Assembly (NCBI GenBank): GCA_003134765.1
Contig: PLCM01000017.1
Span: forward strand, 67,829-131,828
Direction of reading: 5' to 3'
Source of the DNA: Spartobacteria bacterium
Lineage (GTDB): Bacteria > Verrucomicrobiota > Verrucomicrobiia > Chthoniobacterales > UBA10450
Length of the DNA stretch: 64,000 nucleotides
The notes beneath the pieces are model-generated. The model saw nothing but the letters and a program-made list of their open reading frames with translations, made no database searches and had not been told where the DNA came from. This document shows, in pieces, positions 25,075 to 34,900 of the stretch (positions are counted from its first letter, which is position 1; every line of letters begins with the position of its first letter). The position numbers and the translations under genes were made by a program.

Positions 25075-26877
25075 TTATTGATCGTCCTCTGATTGCACTG
25101 TTGCCGGCGATCTGCTGCTCCCGGCGAGTGCCAGGATAACATCGGTCTTCGAGATACTTCCGATAAGACGATAGTCAGCGGGTCGGTTGACTACGGGAAG
25201 ACGTTCGCCGTCGTGATGGACAAAACTCTCCAGGGCCTCGGCCAGGGCGGCGTCGGGACGCACGACAGGGAAGGCGTGGCGAACGATATCCTCCGCGATG
25301 ACCAGCTCCGCCAGCTCTGGCGCGTTCAGGTAGTTCTTGATGTCGTGGAGGGAGATCGCTCCGACAAAACGACCTGCGTCGGTCACGTAAAGGTAATTGA
25401 TGCGGCTGGCGATAAACTTTTGGGCGATCTCGGCAAACCGGGCGGTCGCGGAAACGGTGAGCGGATCGGGTTTCATCAGGTCGCGGACATGGAGCTCGGC
25501 GAGTTGACGGCGATAATCGCCCGCGCCTTTGCGCTTGAGCGGTTCTGCGTAGATCGAGCGACGCTCGATGCTGACGGAAGTGTAATAACCGACAACGCAC
25601 GCCAGCATGAGCGGGAGAATAATTTCATAATCGAGCGTCACTTCGAAAATCATGATGATGGCCATGATCGGCGCATGGGTGGTGGCAGCGAGGAATGCGC
25701 CCATCCCGACGAGAGCGAAGGCGCTCGGGTTGATGGCGAGGTGTCCGGGGAGGAAACGGGCAGCTTCACCGAAGAGATAACCCAGGCTGGCGCCGACAAA
25801 AAGGATAGGGGTGAAGACACCGCCGACTGCCCCCGAACCGAAGGTGGCACTGGTCGCAAGGATCTTGAATACCAGAATAACGGCGAGGGTTTGCCAGAGC
25901 CATTGGCCGCGCAGGATCGAGTTCACGGCGCTGTAGCCGTTACCGCAAACTTCCGGATGAAACACGGCGAGGGCGCCGACGATCAGCCCGCCGATGGCCA
26001 TCTTCACGTAAACCGGCGCGGCGATGCGGGCCGCCAAACTCTCACTCACGCGCAAGAGCCGGATGAACCACGGCGCAGAAAGGCCGACCCAGAGACCTAA
26101 CAACAGATACGGAATGATTTCCCAGTTTCCATTGAGCCGGAACGGCGGGATTTCGTAAAGCGGGCTGCCGCTGAGAAAGGCCCGCACCGTGAGAGTGGCG
26201 ATCACCGACGCGAAGATGAGCGGCCCAAATATTTCCATCGCGACCGACCCGAGAACGATCTCGGCTACGAAAAGCGCGCCGGCGATGGGGGCATTGTAGG
26301 CGGAGGCAATGCCGGCGGCCGCGCCACAACCGACCAGCAAACGAAGGCGCGGCGCCGACCAATTCTGCAGACGGCCGGCGAGCGAGGCGCTGAGAGACGA
26401 GAGTTGAACCAGCGGACCCTCGCGTCCGATCGATCCGCCTGAGGCGATGGTGAACAGGGCGGAAAGGCATTTCATCAGGCTGCGGCGCGTGGAAATTTTT
26501 CCATCTCCCAGGACGACCGCCTCCATGTAATCCGTGGTGATCACTTCCCCATGCCAGCGCATGCCAAAGTAAAGGATGCCCCCGGCGACCAAGCCGCCGA
26601 GGCCGGGGACGATGAACCGGAGCAGCGGAGGAAGATGAGCGAAGCTTTCGACCAAACCCGGGGCTGAGCTTCCGGTAACCAGTTTGTGAGTCGCGCTGGT
26701 CGCGTAACGGAACGCGATCGAGCAAAGGGCCCCGAAAAATCCGACCACTCCCGCCCAAAAAAGGGTGATCTGAAGATCACTTGGCTGAACCCGTTCCCGC
26801 AGCCAGACCCAAAGCCTCAGCTGCCGAATAGAGCTGGGCCGCACGCGGCATGATTCGACTGTCCCGTCCTCTTGCAC
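25075..26877 (-). CDS. clcA: ClC-family chloride channel/antiporter with CBS pair
   Basis: This 600-residue protein has ~10-12 hydrophobic segments and the ClC selectivity sequence GSIGREGP, with E153 at the gating glutamate position of the E. coli exchanger. A second filter-region motif is seen as SGAVGGVFTP-like GSGAVGGVFTPILF. Residues ~450-590 carry two CBS domains (VRDLMKPDPLTV; GERLPVVNRPADYRLIG), which often sense adenine nucleotides. It likely exchanges Cl- for protons at the inner membrane. The start is the only good upstream one but is not proved by a ribosome site. Confidence 0.88.
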   Translation of the reverse strand: MQEDGTVESCRVRPSSIRQLRLWVWLRERVQPSDLQITLFWAGVVGFFGALCSIAFRYATSATHKLVTGSSAPGLVESFAHLPPLLRFIVPGLGGLVAGGILYFGMRWHGEVITTDYMEAVVLGDGKISTRRSLMKCLSALFTIASGGSIGREGPLVQLSSLSASLAGRLQNWSAPRLRLLVGCGAAAGIASAYNAPIAGALFVAEIVLGSVAMEIFGPLIFASVIATLTVRAFLSGSPLYEIPPFRLNGNWEIIPYLLLGLWVGLSAPWFIRLLRVSESLAARIAAPVYVKMAIGGLIVGALAVFHPEVCGNGYSAVNSILRGQWLWQTLAVILVFKILATSATFGSGAVGGVFTPILFVGASLGYLFGEAARFLPGHLAINPSAFALVGMGAFLAATTHAPIMAIIMIFEVTLDYEIILPLMLACVVGYYTSVSIERRSIYAEPLKRKGAGDYRRQLAELHVRDLMKPDPLTVSATARFAEIAQKFIASRINYLYVTDAGRFVGAISLHDIKNYLNAPELAELVIAEDIVRHAFPVVRPDAALAEALESFVHHDGERLPVVNRPADYRLIGSISKTDVILALAGSSRSPATVQSEDDQ

Positions 26878-26979
26878 CCATTACGCACTCCGCGCGTGAG
26901 GCAGAACGTCAAGAGTATTGTTGGCGCAATTGGCGACCGGTCGCTCGATTCCGGGAAAACTTCGCGATAGAGTTCGACG

Positions 26980-27681
26980 ATGCGCATTGCCGAAATGAAC
27001 TGGATGATGGTCGAGGAGTATCTGACGCGGGACGATCGATGCGTCCTGCCTCTGGGAAGCACGGAGCAGCATGCGTATTTGAGCTTGAGCGTGGATGGCA
27101 TTTTGGCCGAGCGACTCGCGGTCGAAGCGGCGGAGCCACTTGGGGTGCCAGTGTTCCCGGTGCTGGCCTACGGCATCACTCCGTATTTCCGCGCATTTCC
27201 TGGAACGATAACGCTGCGGGTGCAAACCTATCTGGCGATCGTGCGCGACATCCTCGACGGCATGGCGGAACAGGGTTTCAAACGCATCCTGCTCGTCAAC
27301 GGCCATGGGGGTAATGCGCCCGCCCAGGGATTGATCAGTGAATGGATGGCTGATCATCCCGGGATTCGGATCAAGTTTCACAACTGGTGGAATGCGCCGA
27401 AAGTTTGGGCTCAGGTGCAGGCGTTCGATCCGATCGCGTCTCATGCTTCCTGGATGGAGAATTTTCCCTGGACCAGGCTGGCGAATATCGAGATGCCGTC
27501 CGAACAAAAACCGATGAGCGATCTGGAAATGATCCGCCAGCTCGACCCCAGGTCTTTGCGTTCTTATTTGAAGGACGGGAGCTTCGGCGGTCGCTACCAG
27601 CGCGATGATGAAGAGATGCTGAAGATCTGGAGAACCGGCGTGGAGGAAACGCGGGAATTGCTGAGCGCGGACTGGGCTTGA
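26980..27681 (+). CDS. Creatininase-family amidohydrolase
   Basis: This 233-residue protein has the creatininase fold: LPLGSTEQHAYLSLSVDG (metal-ligand E and H region), YGITPYFRAFPGTITLR and NGHGGNAP, the signature. Family members are Zn/Mn amidohydrolases, including creatininase, MftE-type peptide processing and others. Creatinine itself cannot be assumed. It starts 100 bases past the divergent ClC gene. A response-regulator remnant follows directly, in the frame that runs through its stop region. Confidence 0.85.
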   Translation: MRIAEMNWMMVEEYLTRDDRCVLPLGSTEQHAYLSLSVDGILAERLAVEAAEPLGVPVFPVLAYGITPYFRAFPGTITLRVQTYLAIVRDILDGMAEQGFKRILLVNGHGGNAPAQGLISEWMADHPGIRIKFHNWWNAPKVWAQVQAFDPIASHASWMENFPWTRLANIEMPSEQKPMSDLEMIRQLDPRSLRSYLKDGSFGGRYQRDDEEMLKIWRTGVEETRELLSADWA

Positions 27682-27721
27682 GCTAATCGCTACCAGTGGT
27701 GCGGTACCTCGCGCATCGCGG

Positions 27722-28084
27722 GACAAGATTCATCTGCTGCTCGTGGAAGATCACGCCGACACGGCGCGGGCCTTGTCGCGGTTGCTGGGGAATCGTGGCT
27801 ACAAGGTCGAGAACGCAGCAACTGTGGCGAGCGCGCTCGAAGCGGTCGAGCGCGGCGAATTTGATCTGATTCTTTGCGATCTAGGTTTGCCTGACGGCAC
27901 GGGCATCGATTTCATCGAGAAAGTAAGAAAGACGCGGAAGACACCGGCCATCGCCCTGACCGGTTTCGGGATGCAGGAAGACGTGGACCGGGCCGAGCGC
28001 GCCGGATTCAACGCTCACCTCACGAAGCCGGTTAATCTGCAGAAACTCGAAGCGACGATGTGGCGGCTCACCCAGGGGCGGTAG
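27722..28084 (+). pseudogene. Receiver-domain remnant of a hybrid histidine kinase
   Basis: The frame reads KIHLLLVEDHADTARALSRLLGNRGY, cut here at key residues, then FDLILCDLGLPDGTGIDF (phosphorylatable Asp), then IALTGFGMQEDVDR and HLTKPVNLQKLE. This is a complete receiver, but no start codon precedes the first beta-strand: GTG 27743 would remove it. The frame runs back into the creatininase gene. The pattern is that of the C-terminal receiver of hybrid kinases, so the likely origin is a larger deleted gene. It could still be expressed by readthrough. Confidence 0.6.
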
Positions 28085-28130
28085 CTGGACTGCCTGAACC
28101 GAAGTCAGGTTCCGAGACGTGGCTTGCAGA

Positions 28131-28709
28131 TCAGCGAGATCGGCGAGACGCGCCGCCGAGCTGCCCGTGTCGCGGACAGGAGATGAGGTGATCGTTCACC
28201 ATCCCGGTCGCCTGCATCAACGCGTAAGAGATTGTCGACCCGACAAACTTGAACCCCCGGTTCAGCAGAGCGCCACTCATCGCATCCGATTCCACGGTGC
28301 GCACCGGGACATCTGACATCCGCCGCCAGCGGTTCTGCTTCGGCTTGCCGCCGACGAAACTCCAGAGCCAGGCATCGAAGCTTCCGAACTCTTTGCGGAT
28401 CGCGAGAAAGGCCGCGGCGTTTCGGATCGTGGCGGCGATCTTCAATCGGTTGCGGACGATTCCGGCGTCGGCAAGCAATCGCTTTACCTCGCGTTGACCA
28501 TAGCGCGCGATTTTTTCCGCCCGAAAACCATCAAACGCTTTCCGGTAGTTTTCTCGTTTCTTGAGAATGGTAATCCAACTGAGGCCGGCCTGGGCGCCCT
28601 CGAGAATCAAAAATTCGAAGAGCAGACGATCGTCATGGACGGGAACGCCCCACTCCCGGTCGTGGTAAGTGATGGCCGGTTCAGTCGTGGCCCAGGGACA
28701 GCGTGGCAT
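28131..28709 (-). CDS. tag: DNA-3-methyladenine glycosylase I
   Basis: This 192-residue protein begins MPRCPWATTEPAITYHDREWG. Zn ligands C4, H16, H174 and C178 (MVNDHLISCPRH) match the E. coli Tag Zn-snap, and E37 in ILEGAQAGLSW is the conserved acidic residue. It removes 3-methyladenine from alkylated DNA in base-excision repair. It is cytoplasmic, monomeric and of ordinary length. It lies convergent to the receiver remnant. The start agrees with family members. Confidence 0.92.
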   Translation of the reverse strand: MPRCPWATTEPAITYHDREWGVPVHDDRLLFEFLILEGAQAGLSWITILKKRENYRKAFDGFRAEKIARYGQREVKRLLADAGIVRNRLKIAATIRNAAAFLAIRKEFGSFDAWLWSFVGGKPKQNRWRRMSDVPVRTVESDAMSGALLNRGFKFVGSTISYALMQATGMVNDHLISCPRHGQLGGASRRSR

Positions 28710-28816
28710 CTGGCGACATTGCCCGATCGCGGTCGGAGCTGAAAAGCAAATAGAGCGGGCGCCACTCCCGGACTGTCAGCACTTTCCCGATCTCTTCTCG
28801 CGCGTAAATTCGCGCA

Positions 28817-29941
28817 ATGGCACGGAACCCAGTAGCGCGGACAAAGAAGGCGGAGTCGCAAGGCGATGCCCGGGATGGGCGCATCGTTCTGGTCGAGCAG
28901 GAGTTCCTGCGATCGACGGCGGCGAGCGATTGCACGAGCGCAAAGGCGCGCCTGGAGCGGGCCCGGCTGGATTGGCACCGCTTCGAGCGCAAGGATAAGC
29001 CCGCTTTCGTTCGCTGGCGCGCGCGAGAGTTCGGCGCACTTCTTAGCAAAGCGCGAGAGGTCGAAACGCGGATTCGCGATGCCCAGACGCTCGTGCACGA
29101 GGTGGAAATGGAAATGCGCCGTGGTTTCCAGGACGCGCACAGCGCCTACCAGCGAGTGATGTTTCGGCAGGAGAATCCTTCGGCCGCGGTGGAAGAAGAC
29201 GACTCAGTTTTACCGGAGCGAGGTGGAGCTCCGGGCAAGCTCAGCGATTTTGAGAAGGAAGCGCTCTTCCAGGAATGGGTGCAACGATCGCTCGGGACGA
29301 ACCCGGACAAGATGGATGACGAGGCTTACCAGACGACCTTCGAAACCTTCAAAGCCCACATGTTTCGTGGCGCGGCGGAAGAGACACGACCGCAGAACGT
29401 TCAGAAGAAGTCCGCCAGGATGCAGAAGCCAGTAGAGAACGAGGAAAAGGAAGAGGAAGAAACGAAGGCGGATGCGCGCGTGAAGACGCTCTACCGTATT
29501 CTCGTCCGGCGGCTTCATCCGGATCTGCGCGACGATGCGAGCGCGGCGGCCTCTGCGCTCTGGCACGAGGTGCAGGAGGCGTATGCCGCGAGCGATGTCG
29601 CCCAGATGGAGATCCTCCTTGCGCTGATCGACATCGACTCTAATGCCCTCGGGGTGCAAACCAGCGTCGGTCAGATGCGCGCCATTCTTATGGAGTTGGA
29701 GCGGGCTCTGCGCGCCCTGGAGAAAAGCCTGCTGGAAGCAGAAGGCGAAGATGCCTGGAATTTCGCCCAGACCGGACCGAGCGGGGACCTGCGGTTGCGC
29801 GTGGAACGGCAACTAAAGTCGGACCTCGCGGCTCGAAGTCTGCGTCTCGATGTTTTCACGAAAACGATCGCGGCCTGGGCGCAAGGTCCGATTTCAAATC
29901 GCAAGGCCACGCCGGTGCGCCGCTCCTATTCGCGCGTTTGA
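28817..29941 (+). CDS. Coiled-coil protein with C-terminal J-like domain
   Basis: This 374-residue protein lacks membrane segments. Residues ~25-120 form long charged helices (coiled coil). Residues ~195-220 are a Glu/Lys-rich linker. Residues ~220-275 read KTLYRILVRRLHPDLRDD, with the His-Pro-Asp tripeptide (234-236) that activates Hsp70 ATPases, and a following helix (HEVQEAYAASDVAQMEILL), a J-domain-like arrangement. No Hsp70 is near. It could recruit DnaK to a partner. It ends ~55 bases before the DEAD-box helicase on the same strand. Confidence 0.7.
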   Translation: MARNPVARTKKAESQGDARDGRIVLVEQEFLRSTAASDCTSAKARLERARLDWHRFERKDKPAFVRWRAREFGALLSKAREVETRIRDAQTLVHEVEMEMRRGFQDAHSAYQRVMFRQENPSAAVEEDDSVLPERGGAPGKLSDFEKEALFQEWVQRSLGTNPDKMDDEAYQTTFETFKAHMFRGAAEETRPQNVQKKSARMQKPVENEEKEEEETKADARVKTLYRILVRRLHPDLRDDASAAASALWHEVQEAYAASDVAQMEILLALIDIDSNALGVQTSVGQMRAILMELERALRALEKSLLEAEGEDAWNFAQTGPSGDLRLRVERQLKSDLAARSLRLDVFTKTIAAWAQGPISNRKATPVRRSYSRV

Positions 29942-29997
29942 AGAACCGATAACAGCAGGTGCGGAATCAGGGTTAAGGGGCGATAGTCCCGGCTTCC

Positions 29998-31302
29998 ATG
30001 TCTTTTCGCGCACTCAATCTTTCGGCTCCTATTTTGCAGGCGGTCCGTGACGCCGGTTACACTGAACCCACTCCCATTCAGGTTGCGGCGATCCCGCATA
30101 TCCTGGCGGGGGAAGATCTCATCGGCATCGCGCAGACGGGCACGGGAAAAACAGCAGCGTTTGTTTTGCCGATCCTGACAAAGCTGTCCGAGCCGACGCG
30201 GAACGGCCAGCGGCGCGGGACGCGGGTGCTGGTGGTGGCGCCGACCAGAGAGCTCGTGGTCCAGATCGAGGAGAACGTGCGCGCTTACGCGAAACATGTT
30301 CCCTTGCGGATGGCAACCGTGTTTGGCGGCGTCAGCGAGCGGCCGCAGCTGGAGGCATTGCGCTCCGGCGTGGATCTCGTCGTGGCCACACCGGGCCGGA
30401 TGATCGATTTGATGGGGCAACGCGCCGGGAATTTTTCCGGGATCGAGTTTCTCGTCCTCGATGAAGCCGATCGCATGCTCGACATGGGCTTCCTTCCGCA
30501 GATTCGCCAGATCGTGAAGGCCCTGCCGCAAAAGCGTCAAACGCTCATGTTCTCCGCGTCGCTCTCGCGCGAGATCGAAAAGCTGACGCACGAGTTCCAG
30601 CGGTCACCGAAGATTGTCGAGATCGGCCGGCGCGCGAACCCGGCGGAGACGGTCACGCAGTTTGTTTACGAAGTGCGCTCGCACTTGAAGCCCGCGCTGC
30701 TTCTCCATCTCCTGGGCGATCCGCAGTTCGATACGGTCCTCGTTTTCACGCGAACCAAACACGGGGCCGACCGGATTGCGCGCCGCCTCCAAAGCAGCGG
30801 CATCAAGACGGAGACGATCCACTCCAACCGCTCGCAGAACCAGCGGCTGCGCGCGCTAAAAGACTTCAAGTCCGGCGCGGTTCGGGTCCTCGTGGCCACC
30901 GATGTCGCCGCGCGCGGCATCGATGTGGATGGGATTTCGCACGTCGTGAACTACGATTTCCCGATGCACTCGGAGGATTACGTCCATCGGATCGGACGGA
31001 CGGGACGCGCGCTCGCCATCGGCGATGCGATCAGCTTTATCACGCCGGAGGACCAGGGGCCGTTGCGCTCGCTTGAGCGTTTCATCGGTCGCGGCATCGT
31101 CCGAAAACGCGCGGAGGGTTTTGATTACAACGCGGCCGCTCCACCGCGCGAGGACCGGGGAAGAGGAGATCGCCGGCAACCGAAGATCGAACCGAAATCA
31201 CCCGGAAATTCAGCGCGCGGCAGTGGCGAGGCCGCGCATCGCAACAGGGGCCAGCGCCCTCGCGGCTTTTCTTCGACCCGCAAAGCGTGGGGAAGAAGAT
31301 AG
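29998..31302 (+). CDS. rhlE: DEAD-box RNA helicase (RhlE-like)
   Basis: This 434-residue helicase has motif Q (FRALNLSAPILQAVRDAGYTEPTPIQ, cut here), Walker A AQTGTGKT, PTRELVVQ, DEAD, motif III as SAS instead of SAT, LVATDVAARGID and HRIGRTGR. The C-terminal tail (residues ~385-434) is Arg/Gly-rich and basic, as in RhlE. It would unwind RNA duplexes in ribosome assembly or mRNA decay. The J-like gene is immediately upstream, so co-transcription is possible but unproven. Confidence 0.9.
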   Translation: MSFRALNLSAPILQAVRDAGYTEPTPIQVAAIPHILAGEDLIGIAQTGTGKTAAFVLPILTKLSEPTRNGQRRGTRVLVVAPTRELVVQIEENVRAYAKHVPLRMATVFGGVSERPQLEALRSGVDLVVATPGRMIDLMGQRAGNFSGIEFLVLDEADRMLDMGFLPQIRQIVKALPQKRQTLMFSASLSREIEKLTHEFQRSPKIVEIGRRANPAETVTQFVYEVRSHLKPALLLHLLGDPQFDTVLVFTRTKHGADRIARRLQSSGIKTETIHSNRSQNQRLRALKDFKSGAVRVLVATDVAARGIDVDGISHVVNYDFPMHSEDYVHRIGRTGRALAIGDAISFITPEDQGPLRSLERFIGRGIVRKRAEGFDYNAAAPPREDRGRGDRRQPKIEPKSPGNSARGSGEAAHRNRGQRPRGFSSTRKAWGRR

Positions 31303-31303
31303 G

Positions 31304-31741
31304 TCAATCCGGCTGGTTCCGGTCGTAGGGAATGATGTTGTCCCACTCTTCCGCGGAAGAGCGGGCGACGAAGGCGACGACAGGTTCGGTTTGGCTCATG
31401 TTGAAGACTTCGTGGGGGACTCCCGGCTTGATGTAAATGAAGTCGCCGGCTTCGTTTTCCAGAACCTGCTTCAGCCCCGAACCGAATTCGTGGCGAACTT
31501 TTCCTTCAAGAATGTAGAGGATCAGCTCGAAGCCGACGTGAATATGGGCGCGGGCGACCCCGCCCGGGGGAATCGTCGCGATGTTGGCTGAGAGTCTGGT
31601 GGTGCCAACATTCTTGGCTGACATGCCCTGTTTGTAATGGATGCCATTCCAATCCCGCCGGGCGCCGCCGCCGCGAATGGTAAGGATGCCGTCATGATCT
31701 TCGACGGCACTTAATTGAATGTTGTCCTCGTCGTCCTCCAT
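31304..31741 (-). CDS. Cupin-domain protein
   Basis: This 145-residue cupin has ATIPPGGVARAHIHVGFELILYILEGK (His residues and Glu of motif 1) and DFIYIKPGVPHEVFNMS (motif 2 His). It ends DNIIPYD. Related proteins bind divalent metals; this one resembles auxin-binding/RmlC-like cupins of unknown function. It converges with the helicase, the two ends separated by one base. It is much diverged from the small cupins at 7.4 and 13.5 kb. The start at 31741 is chosen by conservation of the domain. Confidence 0.8.
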   Translation of the reverse strand: MEDDEDNIQLSAVEDHDGILTIRGGGARRDWNGIHYKQGMSAKNVGTTRLSANIATIPPGGVARAHIHVGFELILYILEGKVRHEFGSGLKQVLENEAGDFIYIKPGVPHEVFNMSQTEPVVAFVARSSAEEWDNIIPYDRNQPD

Positions 31742-31795
31742 AATCGATGATCTTGAATCCCAACGCGTACGCAACGTTTAATCGCGAAGGGAATC

Positions 31796-31968
31796 TTAAG
31801 ATCGCAGAAATTGCTCGGCGTAGGCGAACAAGGCGGGCCGGCCACCGGTGTGCCAGAACGGGACGCGCCCAGCGTTAGGGATTTTACCCTTCTGAACCAG
31901 ATCGATCATGCCGCCGAACGCTTCGGCGGTGCAACCGCGATCCAACAAAAATCCCTCCCATCGCACGA
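31796..31968 (-). pseudogene. C-terminal remnant of a PLP deaminase/D-cysteine desulfhydrase
   Basis: The last ~57 residues of an ACC-deaminase/D-cysteine-desulfhydrase-type enzyme are readable: EGFLLDRGCTAEAFGGMIDLV, then GKIPNAGRVPFWHTGGRPALFAYAEQF, cut here at key residues. The expected LLDPVYTA motif is changed to LLDRGCTA, and the N-terminal ~270 residues, including the PLP lysine, are absent. It touches the stop of the RND pump (31969). It is not a functional gene. Confidence 0.75.
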
Positions 31969-34900
31969 TCAGAGTGCTGGCTCCGGGGTTAACGGAGACG
32001 CGGATTGGGTTGGGCCGGATCCGGGAGCGTGGCGGCGTTCCTTGAACCACATGATCACGACATAGAAAACGGGCGTGAGAAAGAGGCCGAAGCCGGTAAC
32101 TCCAAGCATTCCGAAAAAGACCGCGGTTCCAAGGGCCTGACGCATTTCCGCGCCGGCGCCTTTGCTGAGAACAAGCGGAAGGACACCGAAAATAAAGGCA
32201 AAGGAAGTCATCAGGATCGGACGCAACCGCAAACGAGCAGCTTCGACGGCCGCGGCGAAGCGATCTTTCTTATCGCGATCTTCGATTTGTTTTGCGAACT
32301 CGACGATCAGGATTGCGTTCTTACAGGCGAGCCCGACCAGCACGACAAAGCCGATCTGGGTAAAGATGTTGTTTTCCATCGAACGTAACCAGACGCCGCC
32401 AATCGCACTGAACAAACACATCGGCACAATGAGAATGATCGCGAGCGGCAGCGACCAGCTTTCGTAAAGCGCCGAGAGGAGAAGGAAGACGAACAGAACG
32501 CAGAGCGGAAAAATATAGATGGCGCTGTTGCCGGCGAGCTTTTGCTGAAGCGCGATCTCCGTCCAGTCGGTCGTGAAGCTCGTGGGTAGAATTTCTTTGG
32601 CGAGACGGTCGACCGCGGCGAGGGCGTCGCCCGTGCTCGCACCGGGCGCGGGCTGGCCACTGAGATCGGCAGCGGGGAACATATTGTAGCGAGTGATCTT
32701 GTCGGCGCCGCTCACTTCCTGGACAGTCGAGACGGAACCAAGGGGGACAATTCCACCGGCATTATTGCGCGTTTTGAGCAAGCGGATGTCGTCGGGCTTG
32801 AGGCGAAACTCGGAATCGGCCTGGGCCGTTACCCGGTAGGTTCGCCCGAAAAGCGTGAGGTCGTTCACGTAGGCTGAGCCGAGATAGGTCTGGAGGGTGC
32901 CGAAGATATTGCTGAGCGGCACATTCATGCTCTTCGCTTTCACGCGATCTACATCGAGCCAAAGCTGCGGCACGTTGGCGCGAAAGGTCGTTAGGTTGTT
33001 GGTCAGGCCCGGGGTTTGGTTCGCCTTTATCATCATCGCGAAAGCCTGCGCCTGCAGTTCATCGAGGCCGGCGTTGCCGCGGTCCTGAATAAAGAGCTTG
33101 TAGCCACCGGCGTTGCCAATCCCGGCCACAGGCGGTGGTGGAAAGACGATGACCAGAGCCTCAGGGATTTCAGCGCGAACCCGGGCGTTCATCTTCGCTA
33201 TAATCGCCGGCAATCCCTCCTCGGGCGTGTTTCGTTCCGAGAATTCCTTGAAAGGCAGAAACACGGCGGCCGTGTTGGTTTGATTACCGCCGAAAAGATT
33301 GAAGCCGGCAAATTCCACGGTGTTGAGAATGCCGGGCGTTTCATGTGCGATCTTCGCGATCTTGTCCACGACGGCCTGCGTCCGATCGAGCGAAGAGGCG
33401 TCGGGCAACTGCGCGAAAGCAATGGCATAGCCGCGATCCTGTGTCGGAAGAAAACCGCCCGGCACAACTTTGAAACCAAGAGCGGTCAGGCCGAGTAGAC
33501 CGGCGTAGATGAGGAGCACGATGGCAGCGAGCCGGGTAAGCCGCCCGACCGTTCTGCCGTAGGCATTCGAGCTCCAGGCGAAGGCTTTGTTGAAGCCTTT
33601 GAAGAACCAGCCGAGCAAGCCATCGATCAGGCGCTGGAACGCATCCTTCGGCGCGCCGCGTGGCCGGAGCAGGAGCGCCGCGAGCGCAGGCGAAAGCGTC
33701 AGCGAGTTGAGCGCGGAGATCGCGGTCGAGACCGCAATGGTGAGCGCGAACTGCCGAAAGAATATGCCCGTGATGCCGCTAATGAACGCGGTCGGGATAA
33801 AGACCGAGCAAAGCACGAGCGCAATCGCGACCAATGCGCCGCCGACTTCGGTCATGGCTTTGCGCGCCGCGTCGCGCGGGCTCAGACCATCTTCAATGTG
33901 ATGCTCGATCGCCTCGACGACGACGATGGCGTCATCGACCACGATGCCGATCGCGAGAACAAGGCCGAAGAGCGAAACGTTGTTGATCGAGAACCCGAAG
34001 GCCGACATCGCCGCGAAAGTGCCGATCAACGAAACCGGAATCGCGATGAGCGGAATGAGCGCGGCGCGCCAGGTTTGAAGGAAAATAAGCACCACGAGAA
34101 CCACCAGGGCGATCGCTTCGAAAAGGGTTTTCTGGACTTCGTGGATCGACTCGCGGACCGACACGGTCGGGTCGTAGACAATGGTGTAGTCGAGCCCGGC
34201 GGGGAAGCGCTTCTTCAGCTCGTCCATCTTCGCGCGCACGGCGTCGGAGGTGGCGAGTGCGTTCGAGCCCGGGAGCTGGAAAATGGCCATCGCGGTCGCG
34301 GGTTTTCCGCCGAGCTGACTGGTGACCGTGTAGTCGCGAGCGGCGAGTTCAACCCGCGCGACATCGCGCACGCGAGTGACCTGTCCGTCAGCGCCAGTCT
34401 TGACGATGATCTCGCCGAACTCCTTTTCGTCCGCGAGCCGGCCCTGGGTGCTGACCGTGTATTGAAATGCCGTTGCCCCTTTTGGGACCGGCGGGGCGCC
34501 GACGATTCCCGCGGCGACTTGCACATTCTGCTCCTGGATCGCCGTCACAACGTCCTGCGCGGTGAGCCCACGCGAAGAAATCTTGTTAGGATCGAGCCAA
34601 ATCCGCATCGAATACTCGCGCGCGCCAAAGACATTGATGTCGCCGACGCCATCGACACGGGCGAGCTCGTCGCGAACCTGGAGCAGTGCATAATTGCTCG
34701 TGAAAAGCTGATCGAGCGACCCGTCCGGCGAGACGAGGTGCACGACCATGGTAATGTCGGGCGATTGTTTTTTCGTTGTCACCCCGATGCGCTGGACGTC
34801 TGGCGGGAGGATGGGAATCGCGATGGCGACGCGATTTTGCACCAACACCTGGGCGGTATCGAGATTGGTACCGAGCTTGAAAGTGATGCTCAGCGTCATG

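Noticed and set aside
26881-27726. Long open frame antisense to the creatininase-family gene (281 codons)
   Set aside because: It mirrors a conserved gene and its translation has no recognisable motif; high GC keeps antisense frames open.
27743-28084. Stand-alone response regulator starting at GTG 27743
   Set aside because: That start would remove the first beta-strand (KIHLLLV), which is clearly present upstream in the same frame without a start codon.
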